Notes: a model not told the origin generated them from the sequence alone. A DNA stretch of 64,000 bases from Mariannaea sp. PMI_226 (GCA_024336345.1 JANFOG010000001.1:1302001-1366000), one strand, 5' to 3'. Positions 22,244 to 35,411 are shown, numbered from the stretch's first letter. A program made the numbers and translations.

Positions 22244-23735
22244 TCTGGAGGCGGGCTGTCGAGGTCGTCAGGGCGATGGGCGAGGAGCTTGGAGGCGCAG
22301 TACAGAAGCACTATTGCTGTCTCCTCCATGTGAGAGAGGGCGATATGAAAGTAGATTAAATGAGTGACGAAGACAATGTGATGGAGGAAAAGAGAGCCAA
22401 AGTTGGAGAGGGCCATGACAACGATGCCTGTCTCAGGCGACTTCCTCTGGCAGGTTTTTTTTTTTAGCCTGCCGGGGAAGGCCGGGAGATGGGGGATCTC
22501 CTTCTCGGGAAGCGACAATCAAGGATGGATGCAGGAGAATTAGAGGTAATCGGGGCTAATTAGTCAACTCGACGGTTACTGATGCCCCTTGGAGCCCGGT
22601 TGTGGCGGAGATGTTCGTTGATCAACGCGGACGGAAGGGTGGAGGTCTAGACGGCCGGACAAGTTTTCCCACTTGACAATTCCCACCACTATCTCACCTC
22701 ACCCCTAACACCAGCCCGGAGTACAATGGTAACAGCCGAGTTGAGCAGTGGTTGACAACACTGACTGGCTGATATGATATGCGATAGTCAAGTCATACAG
22801 ATCTCAGTACTTTCCGTAGTGATGTATGTACTCTTCCGGATATTCTTGAAAATGATACTCGAGAGTCGATATGACTAGCAAATAGTTGCCTTCATCCCGC
22901 CCCCGTTTTTGCCCCAATGAACCGACCTCTGGGAGTGCTAATAACGGAGTAAGCATTAGCTAAGGTGTGCTCTGGTGGGGATAGTGCCAACGCCGCCCCT
23001 CCACTCCAACGGTTATGGCAAGCCCCCTGATGACGTTTGATGAGGAATCAGCCGTACTCTGGGCGTGGAAGAGTCAATAAAAGAAGTTCAGATCTGTGCC
23101 TCTGGAGGAGAACTCAGCAATGCTATAGGCTGATGAACCGGGGAAGCAGGCGTGATAGGAAATCGACTTGGTGCATGAGCGAACGTGTGTGTGCCTGTAC
23201 CGATCAAACGAAGAAATTGATCGTCGTCGTTCAATTTTTTTTTCTTCTATTCGGGCAAGTCGCCGACCAGATCAAGGTCTGGTGCAAGCACTCGTTGTTG
23301 TTTCTCCAGGTTGATCAGCAACACGGCATTGCGCGGGCCCCCACCATGAGGAAACAGAGGAAACACGGTGGAAAACCCCACCATTATCCTGATCACGTGA
23401 CGCATAATGACACCTTTGAAGGTACATGAAGCAAAGGCCAACATGTGAATCCTCTTGCGTGTAGCACCCAATTGCTAGAGAGCTGGAAGAGCACAGCAAC
23501 GATAATTATGCCCACCCAGAAAAGGTAGTTTTGTGACGACAGCGACTAGATTTCACGACATAGAGACTTATTTTTTCCTCTTCATCGCCTCCACAAGCCC
23601 CTCTCGACACGTCTGGACCTATGTCGATCTCAGTTGCATCCATCCATCAAGGAGCTCCACGCAACATGTCCCGATAGTTACCAATCACCAGTCACCCAGT
23701 CATAACAGTCTCGACGACATATCCGATTCAGAAAA
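22244..23735. promoter_or_regulatory. Divergent intergenic region between transporter and DSC2
   Basis: This 1.49-kb region lies between two divergent starts. It contains a T9 run near 22457 and a T9 run near 23230. No gene or RNA was recognised. Confidence 0.5.
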
Positions 23736-24643
23736 ATGTCCTTTACAAACGCTCCAGTGACCCGTCTGACGGTCGTTGGCCTTGTCGCCGGTTCCATTCT
23801 TGCCAGCATCCTCGACCTGAAGCACTACTTCTACATCCTCATCGACGTCCACATTTGGCGATATAGGCAGTTCTGGCGTCTGCTAGCATACCAACTCTGC
23901 TATGCAAACTCGACAGAGGTACTCTTTGCTGCCATGACATTGTACAATCTGCGTATCGTCGAACGCATGTGGGGGTCTCGCAAGTTTGCCGTAAGTCTGG
24001 CCTCTCGTCTCTTAGAGCTAGGCTCTTTGACTGGAATACAAACGTTTTGTTGACATCGTGTCTTACGTTTATCTAGTCCTTCCTCATTGTGACGTTTCTT
24101 CTCACCGCTACACTCCCTCCTCTCGTTATAATGGTCCTGCGCCCCTTGACCGCAGGGTGGTTCAACTATATGCCGGCCGGACCGACACCCATTGTCTACG
24201 CGATCCTAGCGCAGTACCACGCTATGGTGCCACACATGTACAAGTATCGCATAGCTACGTCTGAAGCGCCTCCCACAAATAGCCCTTTTGTTGGCCTCAC
24301 TTTCTCCGACAAGTCTTACAGATATGCCGTTGCTATTCACCTAGCGCTGCTTCAATGGCCTGGATCATTACTGGGGGCTGCTATCGGCTGGGTTGTTGGA
24401 TATTCGTGGAGAGAGGGCCTACTACCCGTGGCCTTGGTACGCTGGCGAGTGCCCGGCTGGGTCGTTGGGTTGAGCACGCATCGACGTAGCGCCGAATTTG
24501 AGGGATTGCGGCGTCGCCTGGAGGGCGAGGATTCAGCCTCAGCTACAGGTGCTCAGACGGCACCGTCTACGGGAGAGGGTCAAGCAGAGAGGAGAAGAAC
24601 CATGGGACAGCAGATTTATGATCAGGTGCGCGAAGTGCTCTAG
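23736..24643 (+). CDS. DSC2: Rhomboid-like ER membrane protein, Dsc2/UBAC2 family
   Basis: Two exons, 23736-23990 and 24077-24643, 273 residues. The segment LYNLRIVERMWGSRKFASFL, spanning the splice join, closely resembles the UBAC2 motif YNFRIFERRYGSRKFASFLL. Several hydrophobic spans are visible (about residues 8-25, 55-75, 86-105, 120-135, 180-205). The order matches Dsc2, a derlin/rhomboid pseudoprotease of the Golgi/ER Dsc E3 ubiquitin-ligase complex that in fungi activates SREBP transcription factors and removes orphan membrane proteins. No serine-protease dyad is apparent. The protein ends about 70 residues after the last span without the C-terminal UBA domain seen in human UBAC2. The Dsc2 assignment rests on this local similarity. 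Confidence 0.75.
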
Positions 24644-27112
24644 CGTTCTTGTTGGTCTGAGGGTTTGGTGATTCAGCCCCTTCTACCTCAAGACAACAAG
24701 CGAACAAAAGAAAAAGGAAAAAAAACTAATGGTACAATATCCCGTCAACTTGCGGAAAATGGGTTTTCTCAGAGTGTGCCGCGTGAACGGGCTGAATGGT
24801 CGAAATGACCCATGGCAGAGAAATGTCTCAAACGCGAGGCCTAACAATTGTCATGGGCTCGTGTAGTGCAACCCAGCCTCATAACGGGCTGGGCGCACCT
24901 GTTTTTGCTTGTTGACCTCTGAATGGTGGATTACATCCAGCCACAGGCGGCAAATGATTCTTAACTGATGGATTCCTCCGTGCATTATACATCTGCAACC
25001 ATCAACATGTCACCACGCCCATTTTGCATGGAAAAGGATGGGCTACTAATGCCTTCTATCAAGGAGAAGAACCCGCTGCCTTTATGGACTCGAACGGTTC
25101 GCAAGCAGGGATGTTCACGTGAGCGTAATACTTTAAGTAGAAGCTTACGATGTAGCTAGAGCTATAGCACTGCCTGACATCTCTCTCTTATTGCTGGTAT
25201 AGTAAACAGCTAGCGATGAGCATCAGTCCTAGCAGCGAAAGTGCTCAAAATAAACAGTGTAGACATTGCTACTATAAATAAGGTCAAGCGATGATCCAAA
25301 AACAACGAAGCGTCTCTCTCCCCTCCCATCAAGGTTGGGAGGGGGTTTAAAGTCTGGTGGGGGTCTGACCATCATCTTCTATTCGTCTGTTCTGACTTAT
25401 GTGAGTGTGGCCGTAGATGAGCTTCGCCACATTCAAATACCATGATATGGTAGGCGAGAAGGTGGTCATATTTGAATGGTCAACCACGGTTCATTCATAG
25501 CCACGAGTTATTTGTAATTTGCACTATGACTTTTGATTGCATCTCGAGTGTATCGCTGGATTTGGGGGATCTCTTGGGCGTTGGATGATCGGAGCCTGGC
25601 GGCAAATACTGGACATCGTTAGGTGTGAGGTCCTGGAATTAAACCCGTTTTTTATTAGTCTGCATATCTGTCGAGTCAATGAATTTCATTTTCTCGTCGA
25701 GTTGGAGTGCGGGATAGGAACATGGAATACATACGTAGTGGCGGCGTGAGACAGTTTCTGGTCCCAGGCCGTATGCAAGTGCTAGGGTTTGGCACGCAAT
25801 GCCCTCCGTATTGGCCTCGTACTTGCAAATAAACAAAAGGAAGCCCGAATCACGAGATGGGTAGGTAGGTACTCGGTCATGGGACTGTGTATCACATTTC
25901 TGCTTCACGATGGCAACGTTTGTCCGCTACGGACGAGATCTTGATTATTTGACTGTTGTGTGCAGTTGCAAACCATGGCGATGCAACGTGAAGTAGGAAC
26001 ACCATGCAGGTGGTCTGCACATGCGTACAGTATAAAATGAAAGTCCATAATAAATGGGCGCGATAAGGACGCTAAACTCGTTTTCAGCTTAACCAACATT
26101 AATTACTGAATAGGGCACTGCGCATCTTCATCCCAGAGATGCTGGAGGTGCGGCTGATACTCTATAGCTTTCTTTTTTTTCAGCCAGTCAGCTCTGAGTA
26201 CGCGACCGAATCCATCTAATTCCATCTGTCCAGCCCCCGTCTCTCCCCCGCTGGGGATTATTAACTGACAGGGGGCTTAATTGCAGTGAAATGGCGCCGA
26301 GCTGCACCGCACCTGCACGGCCTCAAGCTAGGCTAGGTACTGTAGGCAAGCGCTGAGCTGCATGCAGAGTGATGGGAATTGGAACCCTGAAACCGCCCGC
26401 GTGGGTTGCCCGCCATGTCCCTGTCGTCTTCCCCATGTCTGCCCAGTGTGGCCAGCGTGCCCAGCGAGCGTCAGTGGGCGATGTTGGGTGATGGTGGATG
26501 ATTCTGGGTGAGGGTGGGTGTGTGCCAGTGCGCCAGTGCGCTCAGTGTGCCTGATTGCCCCATGTGCCCATGTGCTGAACTTCTAAAAGAGTGAGGGTCC
26601 ACCATCCTAAATCGACTTGTCGATGGGCCTCCTTTTGAACATCTCTTCCAGTGCTATATCCACCCGGCTCCAGCCCCGACCTTCTGCTCTCCCGCCCCTT
26701 TTCTATGCTTTGGGAAAAAAAAAACCACCAAAGCAGCAATACCACTGTTGCTCGTCATCACATCGTCTTTTTTACAGAGTACGGATCACGCAGTAGACAC
26801 GCAGCTCAAGGCGCCAATACGAACGTCACCAACGTAATCAGCGGCCCAGTGTCAGGCCCAGTGCAGGGCATCTCCGGTAACTACCTTCCCTTGCCTACCT
26901 GCCGACCCGCCGCCTCCTTTATCGAATCCAATCCGAGTACTGCAGCTCAGCCGCCTTCGAGAAAGACAAAAAGTCAACAAGTCCAGCCACCGTCACCTAT
27001 GACATCTGGACTCAACTTCTAAACCCCCGCAGCTTCATTCCTTTCCCATTCTTACATCCCTCGTGTGTGATGTGTTTATGACCACAATACCGCGACATTG
27101 AGCTCCGCAGCC
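24644..27112. other. Intergenic, 2.5 kb, upstream of the Uds1 gene
   Basis: No gene was recognised. TAGGTAGGTA is at 25862-25871. From 26420 to 26580 the DNA is low complexity, with interspersed CCAGTG/CCAGCG and TGGGTGA units. 26700-27112 is probably leader sequence of the Uds1 gene, with an A10 run near 26717. Confidence 0.5.
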
Positions 27113-30100
27113 ATGAATGTCTACGCGGCCGACGCGGCGCCCTATGACTATGCCGGCTCCCGCCTCTCACCTCCAGCTCCCGGCCCAAACGGCAAAACTC
27201 TCATTGAAGGTTACCGAAAGGATATCATCACCGGCTTTGAGAGAGAGCATCCGCGGTTCAATCCTGTACGTGTAAAGTCCCAAGCCGCAAGCCTGCGAGT
27301 CGCCAGGCCAGGCCTCTGAGCCGCCCGCCAGTTTCAACGCGCCACTAACAGTTCACTCTTCTCAGATGAATCCAGAGCGTCCTCAAAGCTCGGCCCTTGT
27401 CGACCTCAAAGACCCGATCCAAGTCCATTTGCTTACAGAGACTGCCCTCTCCGACAGCAAGCAATATGAAATTCTTTCGCAAGAGGAGGTGGACGACCTC
27501 AAGAAGCAAATCCAGTCCCTCGAGCAACGTATCGAATCAACCAGGTCAAATCTCCTCATTCAATCGAAATACAGAGATGCCGCGAATTCTATGGCCAGGC
27601 TCTACTCCCCCAACCGCGCCGACGGGAGACGGAGGAGTTTACTAGGACGACATAGTGGCGACCAGACTCGCGCTAAGGAGGCTGAAGCTGAGAGGCAGGC
27701 CAGCGAACGGAAATGTGAAGAGCTCGCATCTGAGCTGTTCAACCTCGAGAAGCGGTTGATGGAGCCCCAAAGACGACTGCTCGAGCACACTGCGGGTATC
27801 CTCCAACTCACACACAAGGCATCCAAGAAAAAGGATGCCACTCCAACTGGGCAACCGCTCAACGGCATGCCTGGGAGTCCTGAGAGCCTCTACACATATA
27901 GCCGCAACAGCTTAGATCAGGCAGCCGAAGGCAACTATTTCGACGAAACTCCCTACGAGTTGGATCGCTTCGAAGGGCTTCATGCTAATCGACAACTTCG
28001 TGCAAACGCCATCGAAATTCCCCTCAAGTCACCAATTCGGGAACAAACAAATCAGCTTCGGGAAGAGATGGAGAGGTTAAAGGAGGAGAACGCACAGCTA
28101 CGTGGCCAGCAAAAAAACCAGACGGACACACTGGCTCAATCCATCTCCGAAATGGAGATGCGACTTGAAAATCTGAACGGATCTTTGAGGGACGCCATTA
28201 TCCGCTTTAACCCCTCAAAGAATGACGATTACGACGATCCTCCTTATGGGTCATCTCAGAACGTTGAGCCAGGTGAGATGTTGAAGACCCAAATGGACTA
28301 CCTTGAAACTGGTCTGTTTGCTATTCAGGCCGAACAAGAGGACATGCTTGGCGATGAAAGAATGAACCAGCGGATAGAGTCCTTGAACAAGCAGTTCCGG
28401 GAAGTTTTATTGACTGTCAACCCTGATTATCCCGAGCCGCCCCAGGCATTTAACACCAATGTCGATGGCCATTTCGCCTACTTGGAGGATTCGATGCGTG
28501 CTGTCGACGCCGAACTGGACCGAGCGTTGAGTGCAGCGAGCGTGGGCACCTCCAGAAAGCAGGATAGTGATCAGGTCGAGGTAGTACTGATGGGTCTGTG
28601 GGACATTGTGCAGTCAGGCTTTGCAACCATCAAGCAGAGGAAGGAAGAACGCCGACGAGCTCGCATGGACAAGGGTCTTGAAGATGACGAAGGCTCTGAT
28701 GACGAGTTCGACACCGATGAACCTTACACCCTAAACGGCTTTTCTGCTCGTGTTCAGTGGCTGTACCAGCAGGCAACTACGCTGAAGGACCAGAAGTCGG
28801 TACTTCAGCGACAGATCAAACAACAGCGTGAGCTGAACAACAAATCCGATGCCGAGAAGGACGAAGAGCTGGCCAGGAAGCAGGAAGAAATCGAGGAAAG
28901 CCGAATCTTGGTTGCTCGAGCTGAAAAGGACGCCATGGCCGCCCAAACAATGCTCTCCGAGGCCTTAGAGGATCTAGAGAAGGCGCGCGCCGCAGCTACA
29001 GCATCAACCTCATCGCATGCTGAAATAGAAGCACGCGACATGCAGCTTCAGCAACAAGATATTCAGGTTGAAAAGTACCGAACCCAGCTGCAAGAACGGG
29101 ATGCACAGATTGAAAAGCATATGGCCGAGCTCGAGGGGCACATTGCAAAGATTCAGGAGTGCCATACTCAAATTCAGGAGCGTGATGGTCAGCTGCAAGA
29201 GCACGCTGCCCATGTCGAGCGAAGCGATCTTCAAATCCAAGAGCGTAACGCCAGGATCGCAGCTCTCGAGTCCGATCTGCAAGAGCTGCAGGCACACATC
29301 CATTCGGCTGAGTCCAACAGCCACAGCAGCCAAACTAAGCTGTCGGAGGTTGAAACTACCATTTCGTCCCTGCGAGCCCAAGTGGACGAGGTCACCCAGT
29401 CAAAGACCTCGATCGAGCAGTCTGAACAAGAGCTGCAGAAGCGATCTGCAGACCAGCAAAAACAACTTACAGACGCGCAGAAGATGCTCAAGGTTAGGGA
29501 AGATGAATTGGAGCTGCTCAACATGAGCCTTGCTGAGGTCAAAACTGAGCTTACCATCGCCCAAGCTGAGTTGGATGCAGCCTACGGCAGTAGGGCAGAG
29601 CGGGCCGCTGATGTCGCTGCTATCAAGACCAGCGCCGAGGTCACGAAGCTTCAGAACCAGATCACCAGGTTGAAGAAGGAACTGTCCGGCACTGTACAGG
29701 AACTGGAAGATGTTACCAGAGAGAGTCTGAGCGCTGAGCGAGAGAAGATTGAGTTGGAGAGTAAGATGGATGATATCCAGACAACCAGGGCCGCCCTCGA
29801 GAATGAGACCAACGAACTACGCGAGCGCCTCGAAGAGGAAATGACCAAGTCTCGTGAGCGCATCACCAAGCTACAGGAAGAGCTAGATGGGGAACGTCTC
29901 AAGGCTGTGCCAAGTCAAGGTGGACCTGGTCGATTGGGCGCTGGTGCATCTATGCTCAGTGAACAGTTCAGATCGACAATGAGAGAGGAGAGAAAGAAGT
30001 TCCAGGAGGAAATTCGGGTATGTACCTCCCCTTACCCCCCGGGTTTCAACCACAAGTGTGTGAAATAGAAGAGAACGAGAGAGAAAAGCTAACCACTACT

Positions 30101-30197
30101 ATAGGAGGAGCGTGGCCGAACCCGCAAGCTTGAGGAAGAACTTGCTCGACTCAAACGTGGGCAAGGGTCGAACAAGAACTCCATCAGCACCCGGTAA
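27113..30197 (+). CDS. Uds1 (up-regulated during septation) domain coiled-coil protein
   Basis: Three exons: 27113-27265, 27366-30017 and 30105-30197, 965 residues. The Uds1 domain lies at about residues 65-190: LLTETALSDSKQYEILSQEE, then a coiled coil with RSNLLIQSKYRDAANSMARLY. This fungal domain is named after a fission-yeast gene induced at septation. The rest is mostly coiled coil. At about 610-690 there are repeated 7-residue units of the kind QIQERDxQ (for example TQLQERDAQIEKH, TQIQERDGQLQEH, LQIQERNARI). An acidic stretch (EDDEGSDDEFDTDEPY) lies near 490. Exon 3 adds 30 basic residues ending NSISTR. A structural role in septum, polarity or cytoskeletal assembly is inferred from the family. 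Confidence 0.87.
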
Positions 30198-33100
30198 ACC
30201 AACCAGTATGACCGAAACCTTTTTACGTCTTTTCTTCTTTCCCCTTTCCGATGAACGGCTCAGGGAGCGAGGAGGCTTCCTGAAGTGTCTGTACATTATT
30301 TTCTTCATCGGGTTGCCTTTTCCAAACTGGCTCACTTCTCTTTTTCCCTTTTTTTCTTTTTTACTTTTACCCCTTTGTAAAAAGTATCATGTATGGGGAA
30401 GCCAGATTGATACCCGTTTTCAGCCGCGGACCAGACGCTGGTTTGAGGAATGTTTATATATTTACCTTCTTCTTCTTCCCTTTTTTTCTCTTTTCTGTTC
30501 TTCGCCGTTCGGGCGTACATATCGACTCACGTTGCAAGGAGTATTGTACATTGGGCGACGAAACCACGCTTTTGAAAATAAAAAATGTACCAAGGAAAAA
30601 GGGGGGGAAACACCGCTGGTGGTTTGGGGAGGATGGAACTTGAAGCGAATGCATCTTAACTTGATATGAAGGGGCGAGATTGACGAGCCTTGTTTTCTTC
30701 TACCGGGCAAAATGGCGCGAGGGAAGGGCATAGATAGGAGATCAATGAATTTGAAATTTTTTTCTTCTTCCCATTCTTTTCGATCATTATCTTATTTGCC
30801 ATGGCATTGCTTGCTTTCAAGGCTTTGACGTGAACAAGATGACCACACTGCCATAGTCACCTCCTAGGTAAGTGACTCGGTGTTGCTACTCAGTGCAACC
30901 AAATCCTCACGAAAACATCAGTTTAACTATCTGCTTAATACGGATGATGCTTGTTGTTGCATCTAAACCCAACATTGTGGTCTCCATTAAAGTTATGATG
31001 CGGCTCTGCCACTACCGGATGCGATGATGCGAAGGAAACATCTGCCTTTGGGGATGGATAAAATTTTCCAGGTCCATGCAAAGAATGGCTCAGAAGTAAA
31101 TAATAATAATAATAATAGAAAGAAAGAGAGGAAGAAAGAAAACAAGTCTTACAGCGGCACATTGCTGAGATCACCCTTGACGCATCCTGCATGATGCGTA
31201 GTCATGGTCCCAAGCCATGGGTAGTCATAGATATCAAGCCGTGGAATTGGAAGGGGGGGTTGAGGAACCTCCCTTCCTTCTGTTTAAAGCCCGGAGGAGA
31301 TTACCGGCCCCGCCGTCTGCAGGCTCTCTCACCTCCGAAGCCGTTCAAGAGAGCACATCCCGAAGAATCGGAGAAAGCGGCGGAGAGGCAGGGGCGTGTG
31401 TCTAAGCAAGCATCATGGCAGCAAGAATGATAATAATCATACAGATTTATCATACAGATTACATGTCCGAAAGACGCAAACAAGAATTGAATTAAAATTC
31501 TGAAATAAAGAGGAGAAGCCCCTAACATACCTTAGGTTTCCACCGTCTCTAAGCTTCCCGACGGAAAGGGACGACGGTATTGCATTGTGGGAAACTACGT
31601 CACGATGCAGCAGCCCTGCAAAGCCAGAATGCCCCCCAAAAATAAAAGACAAAAAAAGGTGATTACGTATTGCCATGAGGAAGTGAGGCTATACCTATAT
31701 ACGGTATTTACAGGCAGCTGTGACGTGGCAGGGAAATGGCACTTACTGCACCGCAAGCAAGTACCATAAATCATCAACAGCTTCAACTGATGCTAGTCCT
31801 AATCCCCATCCCGGTCCTTTTCAGCTTATACAAATACATCTCTCACAACTTCAGCTCCGTGGCTCTTGATTCCTAATCGCCTTACCAAGCAGTTGGAGTT
31901 TCACCAAAATGAAAAGAGAACAAATGGAACAAAAAAGAAGAACAGAAGAAAAAAAACCGTACTATGACAGGAGATTCCCCCTTCCTTCCTTCCTTCGCAT
32001 CCTTCAATGCCGCCCGGGCACGCCGGTGCCGCATACCGGCCGAACCGGGAAAGGTGGGGACGGGGTGTGGGGGGGCGAGCAGCAAAAGGGGGGGTGGAAG
32101 CAAGGAAAAATTGTTCGTAAGCCTGCCAGATAAAATCACGGCTCCCGGATCCAGTGACCCCCCCACCAAGATCCTGTACTCCCCCAAAAGGCCGAGGGCG
32201 AACCACGAGTGGCTCTAGTAAACCCAACTACCGAAGGCGTAGTTGAGTACGGCAGTTTAACCTAACAGGAAAAAAAAAAATTAAGAAACGCCCCAACTCG
32301 TTGCCTTTCAATACCGGGACGAGGTGGAACTTTAAGGTCGTTAACCCTTACTTGACGAACAACTCACAAGGCACAAAGGTGGTTGCTGATGCTGATACGG
32401 GATAAGGTGCAGACAAAGAAGCTCTCATTCAACAACTACAAAAGTGGTGGCATGAAATCAGCTCCAATATGGGTAGGTAAAAAAGGTATTAGTCTAAGTG
32501 ATGAACACAACAAATCTTAAAAAGTCTATCTCTTCTCTAATGTCGCCGCGTTTTATGTACAAAGATGTCAGTGGATGCGAATCCTCATGTGTTGTTGCTG
32601 TGTGACGGGCAGGTGTTGGTGTGATAGCGACGTTGCGCATGTACATGTTTTAAGGGTGATGCGAAGTGTGTAGTAGTATGCCCCAAATAACAAAATAAAA
32701 CCAAAACAAAAAGAACTAGGACCCTTCACTCCCGCTGCGACCAAAGCACCCAAAGAACAAAGAGAGAACCAGCATCCAGGCTCCATCTTTCAATGCAAAA
32801 ATGCCCTGCGCCGTGTATCAAGGGGATTCGTTCTCCTGCCACCCCAGGCCATCCATCCCGAACGCCGCCAAAGCCAAAACAAAAAAAAAACTAGATATGA
32901 TAGCAAAAGACAGCAAAACAAGTGCAAGGTGCAAAGGAAAAAGCGATCATAAAAAACAAAATAATAAGAGTCGAGTGACGAACCACATCACAATGCAGAA
33001 GCCAACCAAACAAATAACGGCATCAAAGATAACAAGTCCAAATGCAAAGCCATGGGTCCAGGTCGTGAGCCTGTCCATTCCCGTCTATTTTGTTCAGCCA

Positions 33101-33473
33101 CGTTCTCTTAACTCCGGTTCCAACCACAGTAGCAAAGGCGGAGAGAGGGTGAGGGGGAGGAAGAATGCATGCAGGCATGTTTGCGTGGATGAATCCGTGT
33201 GGGGGATTTTTATCCAGCAGGAGCACCAGAGTATGGGCATCATTGTGAATAGGTTAACATCCAAATGAAAAACATGAAATAGGTTGGTTTGGCTGGGGGT
33301 ATTCTGCAAGTAGAGAAACAATAAGAGTAGGGGTTGTCACAACGTCGCTGGTTGGAGCCCAGAAACCGCCCAGGTCGTTGTGTTCGTATTAGAGATTGGT
33401 ATTAGAGGTAAATGCGGGTTGTCGAGAAATAGGGTCGGGCGTGTGTGTTGGCATTATTGATAGGACTGCCAGT
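30198..33473. other. Intergenic, 3.3 kb, between convergent Uds1 and SOK1 genes
   Basis: Two 3' flanks face each other here. The DNA has many homopolymer and CT/GA tracts (T-rich at 30205-30530, GA-rich at 31120-31145, A11 near 32271, A10 near 32880) and a TAA microsatellite at 31098-31117. No coding or RNA gene was supported. Several 60-110-codon frames are low complexity and were set aside. Confidence 0.5.
31098..31117. repeat. (TAA)n microsatellite
   Basis: About six consecutive TAA/AAT units lie between the convergent Uds1 and SOK1 genes. Confidence 0.8.
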
Positions 33474-35411
33474 TTAGTCCATAGCCATGTCGTCTTCATC
33501 AACGTACGCCATACGAGCCCAGATCCTCCAATGGATAACACCGACGTGTGCAATGCGAGTAGCAATGTCTTCGACACCACCTTCCTGCTGACCCATTCTA
33601 ATCGCTGCGTCTAGCTCTCGGTCTCGGCCAAGATCTAGACTGCGAGCGTTGCTTGGCACACGATTACCAGTAGCGATAGAGAACAGGCACACCCCAGACA
33701 ATGATTTGAAATAACGGACTCGCGCAGCAAGTTCCGTCATCAGCCGAATCCTGTATGCCTCCTGCATCTCCTGGAAGATTGGTGATGTGAGCTTGCACAC
33801 ATTCTCGGCAAGCTTCTCCTCGAAGCAAGGGAGCATTCCCGCCGGGGCATTTGTAAATCGGAAGATTTGAAGGGCCATCGAAGGGGCCATGGCTCTCCAG
33901 CGGTTGAGGTGGTGAAGGTCGTGGGGTGTCTGCTGGAGGAGTGCCACGAGTGACTCGCGAAGATTGCGTGCCTTAGTCTTAGCCTCGTTCAAGTCAGGAA
34001 CGATGTATGCAGGCAAAACTAGCGACGATCGAGGTGACGAAGAGGCAGAGTCAGAAGAGCTCAAAGCGAGGCTGGATGGCCTCGATGTCGAAAGAGGGGC
34101 ATTGAAGTTGAAGTCACGGCTGCGCTTCATCGAGGGCATGAGGGGTTCATCATCCGAGACAGGATCCGAAAACGCGGGCATGGCGTTAAATCGAGCAATC
34201 CTTTCCAAGTCTTCATACATCCTCATGCAAACATCCAAGTTGATCGCATCGAGAATGTCGGATCTCACCCGGCTCAGTCGGTCCTCGTCAAAGAAGAAGG
34301 TTCCCGGCAGAGGCTTGTCTCCAGCCGAAGGAAGCATCGACCGTGAGAGACCCTCGAAGAAAATGGCCATTTCCCCAAAAGGAGAGGATCCCGAAGATCC
34401 CATATTGGAGTACCTGCGGGCAGCCTCTCTGTACCAGGGCTTTGCGTCTCCAATATCCATCTTTCGGTTTCGCAGCTTCTTCATCAGGAACTTCTGTTCA
34501 AACGCTGTCGTTTCCTCAATCAATGCGGGCCTCAAACATCTGATTTGGTGGTTTGCGACATCCAGCTTCATCGCCTCCAAAATGCTGAGAAGGCTTCTCA
34601 TTCCGTTGACAAGCTCATCAACGTCGTTATTCCGGTTGCCGTTGCTTAGTTGGTTATACATGGAATCTACCCACTCATCGCGCATCGGTGCGCAATGAGA
34701 CTTTAGCACACGAGAGAGCCACAAAGCCAACTTCTCAAGATCGGCAATGCCCTTGTGGAACTGCTGCATCAATAGTTCAACGTTGAGGCCATCGTCCAGA
34801 AACTGTCGGTCGCGTTGGGGAACGAGAGTCTGGATAATCTCCTTGACTGCCTTGAGAAGCTTAGGCAGACACCAATCATCTCCCATTCCATGCTTGGCGT
34901 AGAAACTGGGTCGATCGACAAGAAACTCGACCAGTTGTTCCTTAAGAGCCGCCCAGAAAAGACTTGCCCGATCGTGTTTTCTACGGCCTTTGTCGCCCTC
35001 CACATTGGGTCTGAAGTGCAGCTCAGGGTCGAAGTTGATGTCGTGTCGTAGTTTCGGGTTGTTGATAATCTTGGAAACCTCCAGCTCACTCAAGCTCGAT
35101 CTGGTGACTGGAGGTTCTAGAGGATATGAAACCGGTGACTTTCTACCCTCAGGTGAAGGGCTCGGTGTTGATGATACACTCACCAAGAGTGGTGCAGCCA
35201 CCGGTGCAGTGGTAGGGTGTGAAGGGTCGTCGCATCTACGCGGTGAAACCTGTGAAGATTGTACTGTTTCGTCCTTTTCGTCCTTTGTTGGCTTCCTCTT
35301 GACTTCCTGCTCCGGTCGAGCGTCGCCCTCTCCATTAGGTCCCGGCGCTGAGGTGGAGAGATTTCTCCTTGACCTCTCGACCGGGCCACCAAACCCCTGA
35401 TCTGCCGTCAT
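33474..35411 (-). CDS. SOK1: Sok1/TCP11-family protein
   Basis: A single-exon gene of 645 residues. The N-terminal 110 residues are Ser/Pro/Thr- and Lys-rich and probably disordered. From about 120 the sequence follows the T-complex 11 (TCP11) domain of fungal Sok1: SEVSKIINNPKLRHDINFDP-type opening, then HDRASLFWAALKEQLVEFL, FLDDGLNVELLMQQFHKGI and NHQIRCLRPALIEETTAFEQ, with further helical segments to residue 640. Yeast SOK1 is a high-copy suppressor of a protein kinase A defect, and TCP11 proteins are linked to cAMP signalling. The molecular activity is not established. The end (AYVDEDDMAMD) is acidic. Upstream lies an 11.5-kb gene-free block, so the promoter and leader could be very long. 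Confidence 0.9.
   Translation of the reverse strand: MTADQGFGGPVERSRRNLSTSAPGPNGEGDARPEQEVKRKPTKDEKDETVQSSQVSPRRCDDPSHPTTAPVAAPLLVSVSSTPSPSPEGRKSPVSYPLEPPVTRSSLSELEVSKIINNPKLRHDINFDPELHFRPNVEGDKGRRKHDRASLFWAALKEQLVEFLVDRPSFYAKHGMGDDWCLPKLLKAVKEIIQTLVPQRDRQFLDDGLNVELLMQQFHKGIADLEKLALWLSRVLKSHCAPMRDEWVDSMYNQLSNGNRNNDVDELVNGMRSLLSILEAMKLDVANHQIRCLRPALIEETTAFEQKFLMKKLRNRKMDIGDAKPWYREAARRYSNMGSSGSSPFGEMAIFFEGLSRSMLPSAGDKPLPGTFFFDEDRLSRVRSDILDAINLDVCMRMYEDLERIARFNAMPAFSDPVSDDEPLMPSMKRSRDFNFNAPLSTSRPSSLALSSSDSASSSPRSSLVLPAYIVPDLNEAKTKARNLRESLVALLQQTPHDLHHLNRWRAMAPSMALQIFRFTNAPAGMLPCFEEKLAENVCKLTSPIFQEMQEAYRIRLMTELAARVRYFKSLSGVCLFSIATGNRVPSNARSLDLGRDRELDAAIRMGQQEGGVEDIATRIAHVGVIHWRIWARMAYVDEDDMAMD

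Noticed and set aside
33964..34698. 244-codon plus-strand frame inside SOK1
   Set aside because: Antisense shadow of the TCP11-domain coding sequence.
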